NCBI RefSeq assembly: GCF_037392515.1
Contig: NC_090283.1
Coordinates: forward strand, 27,544,249-27,608,248
From: Haliotis asinina
Taxonomy: Eukaryota > Mollusca > Gastropoda > Lepetellida > Haliotidae
Reading direction: 5' to 3'
Length of the DNA stretch: 64,000 nt
A model generated the notes under the pieces. The model was not told the origin of the DNA and made no database searches. It was given only the letters and a program-made list of their open reading frames with translations. The position numbers were made by a program, and so were the translations under genes. Within the stretch, counting starts at the first letter, position 1. The number at the start of each line of letters is the position of its first letter. Positions 11,255 through 23,965 of this stretch are shown piece after piece.

Positions 11255-12182
11255 TGGAAAAATGTTACATCACTCCTTTCTCATGCAGAGCTCACATAAA
11301 GACATTTTAGTATGGAAATTTCTGTTGGAATGTTTCTTCATATGCTCTGTCAAAAGCTTCACTCTGGGCCACGGTGAACCAGTTCTTCCAGTCACCGCTC
11401 TCCCCTGTAAATACAGAGCCATGTACATAGTGAAAAGATAACCTGGAAATAAACATTCAAAGGTTTCAGACTATCAAACTACAAATGTGAAATTATAGCG
11501 AACACTGTCAACGAAAAGTAAATGCAAAACAAATACATTGATAATAAAATTATAGTGAACAATGTAAACTAAAAGTAAATGCAAAACAAATACATTAACA
11601 ACAAAATTATAGTGAACACTGTAAAAGAAAACTAAATGGAAAAAAATACATTGATAACAAAATTGTCAAAAGTTTGATTTTAATCATTTCCCCCTTTTCA
11701 TAATTTGGACAACTAATATTTTGTCATTCTGTCTCTATCTGCCTGGTCCATATTTATCAATACTTTAGCGTTCTAAGGCTATGACGACTATACTCTTAAG
11801 AAAGAGGAACCTGAATATTCACATCGAATAGGAAGTACACGTGCCACCAAACTTTTCAACGACAGACATCTTATGACCCCACAACCTTTTCTCTTTAACA
11901 CCATCCCTAAACACAAAGCATGGGATGCACGTGCACAACGCATTTGCCCCATGCGGATGTAAGGGGTGCTATTCTCTATTTTTATGGTTTTCAAGAATGT
12001 CAATTTATGAATTAATTTATAACATTATTTTTCACAATCATCTTGGTTCACACAGTTCTTAGTGCATATTTCAAGCAACGCAGCAGTTATCTTTCAAGAG
12101 TTATTGATGTTCAAACAAAGGTCATAATGATGTGGTGCACACCCTAAATATTTATTATAATCATATCAACAACAATAATCTA

Positions 12183-12891
12183 TGTACATCTCCCAAATGT
12201 TTTCAATCGTAAATTGAAAATATAAGGTTTCCCTACTTTTTTGAAAGGTATAAAATAGAGGTCCCTTGCGGAGGGGTATGACCGTAGTTAAAACCACCAC
12301 TGAAAACCATTACAGTGGAAGCTGGCAAAACCGGCATCTGTCTAATACGGCAAGTTGTCCACACTGGCATACAATCTGAGTCAAGTCCGTGGCTTGTACA
12401 TATATTACACCCACTCGCACACTCAGTGAATCGTTATCAAAGTTGAACTTTATTGTTTACTGGGAATTAACTGGCCATCTTTACCTTTCCTGAAATAACC
12501 AGTCGAGCCCTTATTCCACTTGTTGTGAAAGGTTTGATCCTTTATGTTTTCAGATGCATGTTTCAGTTTGTCAAACCTGCAGGCCTTGGCTATCTCCACA
12601 TAAACCTTGTCCTCTAGGGGTCGTCCTAGAAACTCCGCCAACCTCTTTACTTGAGCCACATCGTCCTGTATGGAGTAATGCTAAAGTTATTTCATTTCTA
12701 CATGAAATATATTTGTCGGTATGATTATATTGTTGGTTATAATATTTATTCTGTATGACGGAGACCTTCAAAATAATACCCTACCCATATCAACATTGTA
12801 TATCTCTGTATATCTCCCAAATGTTTTCAATCGTAAATTGAAAATGAAGTTTCCCTACTATTTTGAAGAGTATAAAATAGAGGTCCCTTTC
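12183..12891 (+). repeat. Pair of direct repeat copies (~85 bp)
   Basis: The segments 12183–12268 and 12805–12891 are near-identical, sharing CTCCCAAATGTTTTCAATCG and TATAAAATAGAGGTCCCT. One lies after sulfotransferase exon 5 and the other before it, so the pair brackets that exon. The nature of the repeat is unknown; it may be a dispersed non-autonomous element or a local duplication. Confidence 0.7.
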
Positions 12892-13648
12892 CGACTCTCA
12901 TGACGTACTACGCCACTAAGATACAATGAACCGCAACCAACAATCTGACCAGCAGTTCCAGTAGGTCTCCTAATGTGTTGAAGACCTATATCCTGACACG
13001 TGATGCCCATGGGGTTGCGTTGTGTCACAAGCCTGATACAACCTTGTAGGCAATTACTAATATTATATACGAGGTACCTGTATATGTGGCAAGTGACTTA
13101 GTGTGCATGGTGTCACTAACTGTATTTTCCAGCGGGCCAAGATATGTATCCTTATGAACGCGAGTGTTAAGTAAACATGAAAATACTTTGTGTGATAAGA
13201 CAAGGTTGCATCGGGATTATAAATGAAATAAAGGTAAAATGATAAAGAATGAACAAGCATGGATGTCCGACAAGCAACGCCTGCAGACTGTCCAACTGTC
13301 CGTACTTACAGTAAGCCGTATCAAATATAGCTGACCTTCTTCAAATCCTCGAAATGAACTTGACAGTAGGGCACATCCGGATGCAGTTCAGGGACCTTAC
13401 TCCATGCCAAGACATGATCCAGTATGGAGTCAAACGTGACTGGAAAATGAAAATTATACACTCTTAAATTTATGATTGAGAGAAAATGGGAGATACATGG
13501 GAGTCAGTCAGTGTGGATTTGATAATAATAAATGTGCATGTTGTAACGACAAAAGCATAGCGTTGTGACAGCGTGAAATTCTTAGCTTGGAAGTGCATGA
13601 CGATATTATGTTATGTGAATTAAATCCTCGATATTTTCGTCCGTTTAC

Positions 13649-15849
13649 TATGGAATCCGAGAAGGGACATTGTCGCGTTGTCGCATTGTCGCCCTCTCAA
13701 AAACAAGCAAAATGAGGTGAAAATTAATCAAAGCGCGACAATGCGACAATGCGACAACGCGATATTTCATCAAAATGTCGCGTTGTCGCATTGTCGCGTG
13801 TCGCGTTTTAGTTAATATCTTATAATACATACTGTAGTCAATATTTTAACAAAGCGCGACGCGCGGTAATGCGTGAATACGATATTTCATCAAAATTTTA
13901 TTAGTTACGGCGGAATGTAAAACAAATATGACGAGAACGATTATTTTTCGATATTTTAAAGGGTTCAGATAGCCAGGGATCGACATCAGAACAATGATAA
14001 ATGAACGTACATCTAGTCGTGAAGTCCAGAGTGGTTGAGTGTCGTTGCTTAAGAGAATTGTCCTATTCAGACTGACCCTTCTGCTGAATTTCTTTTTTTG
14101 ATATAACAGCCGTAGGTTTAAAACGATACAAGTACATGTATATCGATGGATCTAGTATCCGTATGAAAAAATTATGAGGCATATTGTGAATCAGGCTATG
14201 TGCAGGATTAATAATATAGGATTCAAACAGAAATGAAAACGGGCATCACAATACATCATTGTAATGAAATACCGTGCTATTTATACCAATAAACCTTGGG
14301 TGAGTGGAGTGGAGCGGCGAGAAGAGTGAGAGGAGTGAGGGAGGGAAAGCTGGTTTCTGGCACTACAAGTGTACGCAACTCTACCAAGTGATGTCATTGT
14401 TTCTAATATCCTACTGCTAACAGTCCATTTGTAAGGCGTTTTCCCATTATCACGTTCAAAGTCGACCAAAGCTGTCATTGAGGTGACGGATGGTTAAGTG
14501 ATATCTAATTCTACTTGGTATCCATCCACTGCTGGCTGAACAGAGGCAGATCTTCAACAAATTCATCAGCGTCGGACAGGACTGTACCACGAAACTGTCA
14601 GGAGCCACATTATGGAACATAGTGACCCATTCGAGGACATCACCTGATGAATTTGCCGATGTGGCTTGAATTTTAACAATATTTTAGTTTTTCACAACCT
14701 GTAATCACAACCTGTCATCGAAATCTCCAAAGTGATTAATGTGTATGGTGTTGATATTCGAACGTATGGTAATAACTATCTGGTGTGACTAAGAGACTAA
14801 CTGCTCAAATTAATTGCCCCGCCTTGAATGACAGGGGTACAGTGCGCCGTGATTACAATGAATAGTTGCGCTACTAATTCGTTTTGCTGCTAGAACACAC
14901 TTGACTGGCTAAATACATTTGCAATATGTAAAACAATAAAGAAAGATTTGCATTAAGTTCAAGATGAGAAGGCCCATTGCCATTTAGAGCACTACTTCAT
15001 TTTAAAAACCATTGGAGGTAACGAAAGACCAGTGAAGTATGGAATAGAGTATAACATTTTCTGCGCATGCGTAGATTAATTGACTTTCTACACATGCGCA
15101 CCGGTAACAAAAAGGGCGACAACGCGACAATGCGACATACATTTTGTCGCATTGTCGCGTGTCGCGTTTCAGTTAATTTGTTAAATGCATACTATGGTCA
15201 ATATTTTAATAAAGCGCGACACGCGACAGTGCGACAGTGCGACATTTTGATGAAATGTCGCGTTGTCGCATTGTCGCGTGTCGCGTTTTTAGTGAGTGAG
15301 TGAGTGAGTTTAGTTTTACGCCGCACTCAGCAATATTCCAGCTATATGGCGGCGGTCTGTAAGTAATCGAGTCTGGACCAGACAATCCAGTGACCAATAA
15401 CATGAGCATCAATCTGCGCACTTGGGAACCGATGACATGTGTTAACCAAGTCAGCGAGGCTGACCACCCGATCCCGTTAGTCGCCTCTTACGACAAGCAT
15501 AGTCACCTTTTATGGCAAGCATGGGTTGCTGAAAGCCTATTCTACCCCGGGACCTTCACGGGTGTGTTTTTAGTGAATTATTACATATCTTAGATAGGGC
15601 GACAATGCGACAACGCGACATATTTTGACCTTGAAAAGTGTCGCTATGTCGCGTGTCGCACTTTGGAGGAACAGAGTAAATGTTATTCGAAACGCGACAC
15701 GCGACAATGCGACAAACAGGCGAAATGTCGCGTTGTCGCATTTTCGCATTGTCGCGCTTTGGTTAATTTTCACCTCATTTTGCTTGTTTTGGAGAGGGCG
15801 ACAACGCGACAATGCGACAACGCGACAATGTCCCTTCTCGGATTCCATA
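13649..15849. mobile_element. 2.2-kb TIR element with GCGACAA palindrome clusters
   Basis: The ends are perfect inverted repeats at the tips (TATGGAATCCGAGAAGGGAC at each end), extending imperfectly for ~100 bp. They are flanked by a 6-bp duplication GTTTAC (13643–13648, 15850–15855). Inside both ends are clusters of the octamer NGCGACAA in facing orientations separated by short loops (13664–13690, 13733–13805, 15114–15175, 15215–15288, 15598–15663, 15692–15755, 15797–15835), so each cluster can fold into a hairpin. A SINE sits within the right part. There is no transposase-like frame, so it is a non-autonomous DNA-transposon-like element of unrecognised superfamily. It lies in intron 3 of the sulfotransferase gene. 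Confidence 0.8.
15296..15565 (-). repeat. Full-length SINE nested in the TIR element
   Basis: A complete minus-strand copy (head ACCCGTGAAGGTCCCGGGGT at its right end, (ACTC)n tail at its left end). It is flanked by an 11-bp target-site duplication GTTTTTAGTGA at 15285–15295 and 15566–15576. It inserted after the GCGACAA element and is therefore younger. Confidence 0.9.
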
Positions 15850-15899
15850 GTTTACCAATGCACACGGGAATACAAAATTTGGCTGGCTGGTTTCTTGTT

Positions 15900-16115
15900 A
15901 CACGATGCTCTCAGCAATATTCCAGCTACATGACTGCCGTCTGTAAACAATCGGAGAGGACTAGACAATCCAGTGATCAACACCAGGAGCGTCAATCTAC
16001 GCAATTAGGGTACGATGACATATATCAACAAAGTCGGCGAGCCTGACCACCCGATCCCGTCAGTTGCCACTTATGACAAGCATTGGTTGCTGGAGATCCG
16101 GATCGAGCTTTACGG
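15900..16115 (-). repeat. Degenerate SINE copy
   Basis: Recognised by CAGCAATATTCCAGCTACAT, GACAATCCAGTGATCAACA and CCTGACCACCCGATCCCGT in family order. It is more diverged than the nested copy and has no visible tail or duplication. Confidence 0.75.
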
Positions 16116-17086
16116 TCGGAGCTACACTAAAACTATATGACACAACTATCGTCTCCTGCTGCCTGTCTACCTGTTGCACATTCCCTCTTACCACAAAAAC
16201 AACGGAGGTTGTTGTGACTAGTTTCAATCAGCATTTACAATGGACCAGGTACACTACTGCCTAAAGGCTAATTTCCCTTGAACGCGTTGAGAACGCGTGT
16301 CACACACATGTGACACAAGTGTGCAACGGGTGTGCATCGCCTGTGAGCCCCGTGTTGTGGGAAGGTTTACCAGAAGTGGTCGAGGAGAAACGGCGTGATG
16401 GTTAGTTGGTAATTGTTTTGTTTATTACACGTGTGGGTTTTGAATTGTGTAAATTAGTATTTTATTGCTTTGTAAATGTTTTGTTCCTGCATTTGTTTAG
16501 AATCAATACTTGTTTTGATTTTCAATATCATGTTTCTCTGCACCTGTTCATTGTTTCAGTAGTCCAGTCTACACCTACAATCCTTGAATAATTGCTCCAG
16601 AGAAGGGAAAACTCACCAGTTCCCTTGATGTTGGCATGGACATATTGATCCCATGTGCCGATGAACGCTTTAGGTTTTTCCTTGTGCCACCAGTTTTGGT
16701 TAATCTGTTGTACATAGAACGACACAATGCGTCCTTTGGGTTCCTGTCCACGTGGATGACATGACATCCCGTTTCCACACCTCCTCTGGCAACTGTCTGG
16801 TGTAAGATGTAGTGAGAGAGGATTCCATGTAACACAAGCCGTACAGTAAACGCTTATTACTAGCTGATGTAACGAACTGTACCTGTTGGTCTTGGACACT
16901 TGCTAAATTATTTAGTGTAATTTTGTACAGCAAAATAAAGTTAGAAGGATCTGAAATGAGTTGTCCCTCCAACAATATGACCTAGTTTACTGAATATCAA
17001 TGAGATGTGTGATATTGTGCGATCGATATGGCTGCTTTGGATCTAACTGCTGTATAGCAACAACCTCATCCATCCCCGCCCCCAAT

Positions 17087-17102
17087 CCCCCCCCCCCCCC
17101 CC

Positions 17103-17180
<78 letters not shown>
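17087..17180. repeat. C/CT/CA compound microsatellite
   Basis: A poly-C run (17087–17104) is followed by (CT)n (17106–17145) and (CA)n (17146–17180), in intron 2 of the sulfotransferase gene. The frames across it are low-complexity artefacts. Confidence 0.95.
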
Positions 17181-17454
17181 AAGCACTCCAGTGCCGTTTC
17201 TGGCCGCTTTTTATGACCCCCAACAAATGCAGTGTAGGGAGTGTGAGTATAACTGCAATTAATTGACGGTTTAATTAAATCTACAGTTAATGTGGATACT
17301 CCTTACCTGGGCAGCATATGGGTGAAGAAGATCCTGGGAGACGGGATTCATCCAGTTCCGCCTCACTCCTGAACTCAAGGAATGCATGGTTCTGCCAGTG
17401 TTTAGCGTACTCTGCCTTGCCGGCCACAATCATGTTGGCTATCTCCCACACCCA

Positions 17455-17586
17455 GTGAGTACCTAGTCAACATCGGATATACCTCAGTGAACATGCTGTA
17501 TGTACAATGAGTACGTAGTCAAGATCGGATATACCTCGGTGAACATACTGTATATGTACAGTGAGTACCTATAGTCAACATCGGTT
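17455..17586 (-). repeat. 52–54-bp tandem repeat copying the exon 2 acceptor
   Basis: The landmark GTGAGTACCTAGTCAAC at 17455 recurs at 17507 (ATGAGTACGTAGTC…) and 17561 (GTGAGTACCTATAGTC…). The first copy contains the real acceptor and first codons of sulfotransferase exon 2 (minus strand CTAG then GTACTCAC). The third keeps a usable-looking acceptor (TATAG then GTACTCAC) but its frame runs into TGA within 17 codons. A further partial copy lies at 18068–18120. Confidence 0.8.
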
Positions 17587-18144
17587 ACCTACATCACACA
17601 TGAATGTCACTTTCTGATTGGCTAAGCGATATTCTATTTTTTTCAATGTACCCTGCTTATTACTATTTTTAATGTACACCACTGGGGAATTTCCGACTCT
17701 TCTGGTGCTTCATGGTAGTACTTCTTTGCCACGAATAACATTGAATCACGCATGAAGCACGGAAATTACCGATGCTTTGCGACTGAAAATCAATGGAAGG
17801 GAGATAACTCTAAATTTGTTTACTGTGTGTTGTCTGCAAAATGGCGATTCGCCTCGCATTCAACAGAAGTGATTCAACCGTGTAAAGTGAAAATTCAGGT
17901 GTTCGGTAAGATAAATACTTTGTTCACTGGTCCCTCGGGTACATGTGGTCATGTACCCTCGAGGTTTGTCGATGTTCCTATCGCCCTGCGGGCTCGAGCA
18001 CAGTGTATGCCTGGTGCATGAGCTCATGGCCCCCTCTCGTGACCAGTGAACAGCTTATAATATACCTAATTGAACATGCTGTATATGTACAGTGAGTACC
18101 TTGTGAACATCGGGTAAATCTGGGGTTCAGGTTCATGTAGTAGG

Positions 18145-18430
18145 TGACATTAAAGAGACAATACAATGCCATGCCCTATCGAGAGGCTGTCTGTGTGCAG
18201 TGCATGCCTGGTAGACATACACTCTGGATAAATGTTACAGACGTTAAATATACAATACAGGTCCTATCGAGATGCTGTCTGTGCACAGTGTATGTCTGGT
18301 GGACATACACTCTGGATATACGTTACAGACATTAAACATACAATACATGCCCTATCGAGAGGCGATCTGTGCACATGTATGCCTGGTGGACATACGCTCT
18401 CGATATACGTTACAGACACTAAACAGACAC
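18145..18430. repeat. ~90-bp tandem repeat, about three units
   Basis: The start GACATTAAA…/GACGTTAAA… recurs at 18145, 18238, 18328 and 18415 (spacing 93, 90, 87). Each unit contains CCTATCGAGA and CATACACTCTGGAT or close variants. It lies in intron 1 of the sulfotransferase gene. Confidence 0.85.
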
Positions 18431-21400
18431 TAGAAGCAAACTGAACATGTATGTGTCTAGTAGAGATGCTCTCTATGAATGCTCTTTCTGTGAACACGCC
18501 TCCGTCGGGAGTTCAGCAATGAATGCAGCTCTATGAACTGTAACACGGATAGTACAGTACCTGTTTTGGGATAGGAACATACATAAATGTCATCCTCGCG
18601 TACACGACGAGACTTCATGGTGATGACATGAGGCAAGCTCAGTTTCGGGGTGATTCGTCCCTCGTGCATAAATAGCGGCATATCAAAGCCACATCTCATT
18701 GCCTCCTCCGCCCTGTTAGCCATGTTGTAACTCAGCCTTCACCCTTCTGTGGCCAATGAAGGACTGAGCCGGTTTACCTGTACTAGAATATTTGAGTAAC
18801 GGAGCTGCTGGTTGTCCTAGCTGACCTCGCCTGGATAATTTCCACCTAGTGGGTCAGTATGTCAACTCGTCATGGAAAAGGCCACCCTTTGACCCTCCTT
18901 CTAAACAGTAAATGACCATCCATAGACAGAATCACATGCAGTACATCAAGCGCAATATACTGTATGTCACATGCATTGTACGAGGTGCCACGTGTAGTAT
19001 GCCAAGGGCGAGCTCACACTGATAACCTCTTATCTCCCTTTCTAGCAAACACAAACAAATCGCTGGGGAAGGGTGAGGAGGGATGGGGGTGGTTGTAACT
19101 AGGTTACAGGCAGGCTTGTACTCGTCATGTGTTTAGTAAGTTACACGCTGGAAGCTGAGACTAAGTCAAGAATAATAATAATACGGTAATACAACAGTAA
19201 TACGGATCCGCAGACGGACCTGTGTCGTCAGTTGAGAAATATCCCTAAAAAAAAACAGCGGCTACATTGTAATAGATAGATCTATTCATAGTTGAAAAAA
19301 AGTCATGAAAAGGAGTTCCGAGTCTTTCTTTGTGTGCCTTCTAGACTTTCACATTTTCTATACAAGCTTGGGCTTTCTTGGATATGTTTGCTTTAGGGTC
19401 TGTATGACAAACTAAGTAATAGACAATATAAACAACAACGGATGATAGGCTGAAGTGAATAACAAAGAGGCATGTATAAGCCAGTACTCTGTTTGCTAAA
19501 TTCGGTTTTTTGGAAGGAGAAACATCTGTGGTTCAGATACATTTTTCACGAATGAAAAAAGGGATATCTTAGTATAAGAATCTGTTGGGCGTGTACTTAG
19601 AGACCCGTAAATATGCATTCTGCCTCAGCTCTTTGAGACGAGTATGGAAGGTCGCTGGGCTGGGTGTCAGTGGTTGGTCTGTCTGTATGGATGCTGTGAG
19701 AGGTGTGTTAGATGTTAAGGTTACGTTTTAGCGAGAATGTGATCTTTTAAAAGAATGTTTGTTTGGGAATGTTTGCAATTGTATGCCTAGGTGTCTCTTA
19801 GGCCAGTGATGACCCTGTGATCACTAGTGATGACCCTCATCAGTGATGACCCTGTGTGCTAAACGTGATTATACATCTACCTGTACACATGACACCAAAA
19901 TAAACTATTATCATTATTGTTAATAAAACTATTTATTAATTTATCTGACTGATTCGACTGTTGAAATGATAATCTATCAAACACCCCACATTTCCGTTCA
20001 CTGTAATTTTTTTAATGCACAGGACCCGCGCGGTTGTATAAAACTTTAATGAAGCATTAACGTGCCGTTAAACGTTCATTTACTAATGTATCATTAAATT
20101 CTGTTGTACTAACGTTTTAACGATGTCGTGTTGCCATTAGCTCGTCATTAACATAATGAAGGTTCTGGGGTATCTTGCCATGGGGGTGCCTCTACTGACG
20201 TAATTAATCCAAAAATTAATCCTTGTAGTTCATTTGTGATGTAGTTCAAATGTGATGTAGTTCTTATGTGAGTTCTGACATGGACCCATGTTTGCGCTGT
20301 GGCATGTAGAGGAAATTGCGACGCATTTTTATATACATGTACTGTCTGTAGATTTTTCAAAGGACACGAGACAAGCAGCATGGGAAGTCTTTTCTATTGG
20401 GGTGTTGGAAGCTGACGTGGTGCTTGTGTGTTTCAGCACTCTTGTTCTTCACTGTTTTTGTCAATGTTTCATATCAGTCAGACTCAACGAAGATGTTGAT
20501 TAAAGTGCTCATTCAGCACACACACAGTTGCATTCACCTTAGAAAAATAAATGGCCAAATCACGTTTAAGTGAATACATGCCTGTCAAATTTTAGGGTGT
20601 CCCCATACTTGTTTGAAGTGTATATAAAATATTATTAATGCTATGTAAGAATTGTTGTCACATGATTGCCATGGCCTTAAATTGAATCAGCACTTTGGAT
20701 GATACTTCGTACATACGTGATATGGTATACGGACATATGTGTGAATCAAATGAACATGGACGTCCTGTGGTGGTCGCATTCCTCTGGGATTAAGGTTCTT
20801 GTAAAATCACCCGAACCCATTGTTGGAAATGTCCGCACCTTTCGCATGGAGTCGAAAACGAAAAACGGCCCATGTGTATAAACGCCCAAGAACGTGGTCT
20901 TTCTGCGACTGAACCGATTAGAGAGTGTCATTAATTCCTGTAAAAGTGGACTTTTACGTCACCTGGATCTACCCACCTACAGCAATAAACTTACACAGAA
21001 ATGTCAAATATTAAATTGTCTATGCCATAGTGTAAACGCAAATCCTTTGGCTGTTTGAAAAATAGAAACTAAATATTCATAAATGTATAATATAAGTAAC
21101 CAGAAACGTTGTGACTATCTGCGTATGGTTATTTGTTTTCATTGTTTTCGTTGAAAAGGCCAGAAATGTCAATGATTGTTTACGTCATTCTCTATGATTT
21201 TGCGTCTGGCACGGCGTCACGCTGCACACAACTTTCGTGTGAATATATCTGTTTTTGATTTTCTAGTTCTTGGTACGATACTCTTTCCATGCATATTGAG
21301 CATGGAATTGTTTTTAGCCCATGCATGCTGCGGATGGGCGAACTGATGTCTAAAACACCGAGGAAATGCTGCATAGTATATAATCTGATTTTTACTTAGT

Positions 21401-21665
21401 TTACATTTCCAGCAAGCGCTGTGTTATGTTCACAAAGTTCGTTTTCACTTCCAGTATGTTTCGTTTTCTTCTAGACACTTGATATTAGCGACAAGAACTG
21501 TTTGTAAGTTGATTCTAAATTATATGAGGAATTCAGCGATTCATTTGTTACAACTGAATATGAACTATACGTGAAGTAATAGGCGTCCTAGAAATTGTAT
21601 CATCGGCCTTGGCGAAACTTGATTTTGCAAACACTATCCAATGTGGCGGAAAGCTCACTTCAGGC

Positions 21666-21729
<64 letters not shown>

Positions 21730-21745
21730 ATGTTCGTGTTCATGT
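21666..21745. repeat. (GTTCGT)n hexanucleotide microsatellite
   Basis: About thirteen copies of GTTCGT with two late CATGTT variants. Because the period is a multiple of three it stays open in several frames (FVFVFV, RVRVRV). These are artefacts. Confidence 0.95.
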
Positions 21746-22011
21746 TACTGAATTTTCCAAAACATCCCAACCGATTCTAATTTTATCGGAGACGTTTCAG
21801 AATTATTCAGATAGGTTTCTTCGAGGGTGTCAGAATATTTGTTGTTGTTGTCGTTGTTGTTGTTGTTCCGAGGTCCAGCCGTGAAAACGCTAAGCGTAAC
21901 GCTTCAAATGTACTAATTTCCCAACTCGGTATTTTAATCTCCTTTCAACCATAACCGATCAGTTAAAATTGCAGATTTTCCATCTGCGGAAGACACTGTA
22001 TAATCCGGCTT

Positions 22012-22052
22012 GAGGCGAGAGGCGAGAGGCGAGAGGCGAGAGGCGAGAGGCG
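22012..22052. repeat. (GAGGCGA)n heptanucleotide tract
   Basis: Nearly six perfect tandem copies of a 7-mer, GAGGCGA. Confidence 0.95.
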
Positions 22053-23829
22053 AACTGAACTCGTCTGGGAAGGAAGCGTCAGGTGACGTTTGTATATCTT
22101 TTTAACATTGCAACAAACTACCGTTTACTCAATGCAATAATGTAATACCAGCCTATTGTTTTGTCTGCCGTGTTTCTGTACCCCGTGGTCGCTCTATAAT
22201 AGAATCGCCGGACCTTTCTATCTTCTTGGAAGTATTAGGGTTCGCAGCGGATTGAACTGACGGGCGAGCCAACGTTTACATTTTGCGAACGTTTGAAAAT
22301 TGAGGCGACAGTGGAAAATACTTGACTGACTGTCGAACCTGGACCCTTCAGAATTAAAGAATAGATATTTTTCTGATCGCCTTAGACTTATAACTCATCA
22401 TAAACTGTTGATTTGGATAGCCTTCGAGTTTCGATAATGTTTTCACGTACGTGACCGCAACCCGGCATGCGCGAATTGAGTGCCAGTACTAGTCTAAAGC
22501 AATGCTTTGTGTATATGCGATTAAGATGTGATTCCTTGGAACAGTGTGTCATCATTTGGGACTGGATTGTGCCCCATCTTTTTTTCAAAGTATGTGAACA
22601 TAGATCACCAACAGGGACAGCCTAGCGGGGAATTTGTGACGTATTTCTTAACGATGCAATGGGACGTGACTGAGTGCGAGTGGCGTAAATTTCATGTGTC
22701 GCCTTATTGTTATCTTGCGAATTTCCCTGAAACAAATATACCATTTATCAGGAAGGTGAATGTTTACTGACGTTTTGTTGCACTTTTTGTATAGACATGG
22801 ATGTATTTGTTCATGTCTTTCTGATTTATATGTTAAATACTGTTTGTTTATATTTGGGGATGTGTATTGTGATTGACTTTGAGTATTGTTATATTAGAAG
22901 GTAATATGATACAGAGGTTCATTAATAATTGAGGGTGGAAAAACATAGAATTGTATATTTCGAGTTTATTTTTTAATAAACGTTTTATTTGCATTTCCAT
23001 CACGTCTGTTCTTTTGATATTAGCCATGCTGGTGGTCAAGCTGAAGTAGTGCGGCAGTGTATATCGTCTAATTTCATTGACTAACCAATCAGATTCGAGC
23101 ATTTCACGTAGCCATGATAGAATAAATGCATCTTGTCTAGTTCTTACTAAAAACTCACAATTCTTTGACAGTGAAAACGTTTTTCAACTAAAACATAAGT
23201 TTGAAGTTCACTCCTCTATGTAATAGGACCTAATAAGTTTGAAAATTGTACCTTGGCGTACTTTTACTGAACAGAACGCGCCTTCTTTACGACAGACGTC
23301 AGAAATAGATTCGAAATATTCCTTGACATGTCATGTAATGCGTTAAACAACCAACCACGGTCAGGCTTGACCGTTTGTTATTCGACCTCATTCACCCATA
23401 TCCCGGTTGTTTGACAACGGCCTGTGTTTTCCAAGAAAACAACGTCATAGCTTATGTTTATTTCTTAACGCAAAGTAGTGTTCCATCTGTACGACGGAGG
23501 CCTCAAAATGCGATCAGGTAATCCAATGATAGCATGCTGTGAACCAAATCACCGTACATGACCACAGCACTATTAAGGTACCTCTTTCCACGAGAACGTC
23601 TTAGCGGTGATAGGGGGAAACCTGCATCTAGTTGATAAACGGTAAGAATGTTAAATCGGCCTGAAATTTAGTTTAAATTTAGAACGGTTGAAAATGAATC
23701 GGAAATGTACCAAAGAGCATGAAACTATGCTAACTCATGCGGACACCTGATGTCACCAGTGACCTATTCGTTTGGTGACCTATTCGTGATATTTTCAGGT
23801 CTTAAATGCCAGGTGTTTTAGGCACGTGG

Positions 23830-23965
23830 GCAATGCGTTCTCTCGTCACGTCGTAGAACTGGGTTTAATTTCCCTCACGCATAAAATGTGTGAATCCCAT
23901 TTCAGAATTCCACGACCTATAGCTGGAATATTGTTGAGAGCGTCGTAAAATCACACTCACCCACT
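23830..23965 (+). repeat. tRNA-headed SINE sharing the common 3' tail
   Basis: The 5' part carries a B-box-like GGGTTTAATTTCCC and the phrase AATGTGTGAATCCCATTTC, also seen in the copy at 61654. The 3' part is the common family end, TATAGCTGGAATATTGTTGAG…CGTCGTAAAATCACACTCAC. It is diverged. Confidence 0.7.

Larger units (their letters stand above)
11307..18723 (-). pseudogene. Cytosolic sulfotransferase (SULT-like), six exons, frame disrupted
   Basis: Exons (minus order): 18723–18561, 17462–17307, 16796–16617, 13439–13336, 12665–12485, 11404–11307. All introns are GT–AG and all phases agree. The product would be about 294 residues, the usual SULT length. It would transfer sulfate from PAPS to a small hydroxylated acceptor in the cytosol. 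Visible motifs, in order: P-loop YPKTG(T) at the exon 1/2 junction; PRIFFTHMLP with the catalytic His; HVDRNPKDA and SFY (3'-phosphate-binding Arg/Ser); FIGTWDQY; and RKG…GDWKNWFT across exons 5/6. Three single-base frame losses are seen: near 17346–17351 in exon 2, and near 16760–16764 and 16725–16728 in exon 3. Outside these the protein is conserved, so this is either a young pseudogene or a low-quality sequence of a live gene. Introns hold a 2.2-kb TIR element, SINEs and tandem repeats. The acceptor substrate cannot be told. Confidence 0.85.
18724..23829. other. Gene-poor stretch; no gene recognised
   Basis: Five kilobases upstream of the sulfotransferase start and downstream of the next SINE contain only short frames without recognised domains. 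There are microsatellites at 21666–21745, 21838–21868 (GTT-rich) and 22012–22052. A TAACG/GTTAA-rich patch at 20055–20160 shares ACG(T/G)GCCGTTAAA with one at 33893–34022. Confidence 0.5.

Noticed and set aside
15390-15593. Apparent small proteins beginning MSIN/MSIDLR at several loci
   Set aside because: Antisense translation of the SINE family, not genes.
13660-15840. GCGACAA clusters look at first like a CRISPR-type array
   Set aside because: The repeats face each other as hairpins, spacers are shared between clusters rather than unique, and the host is a metazoan. They belong to a TIR element.
16528-16975. Three overlapping minus-strand frames taken as separate genes
   Set aside because: They are one sulfotransferase exon read in three frames because of two single-base losses.
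21595-21884. FVFVFV and RVRVRV frames
   Set aside because: Translation of a (GTTCGT)n microsatellite.
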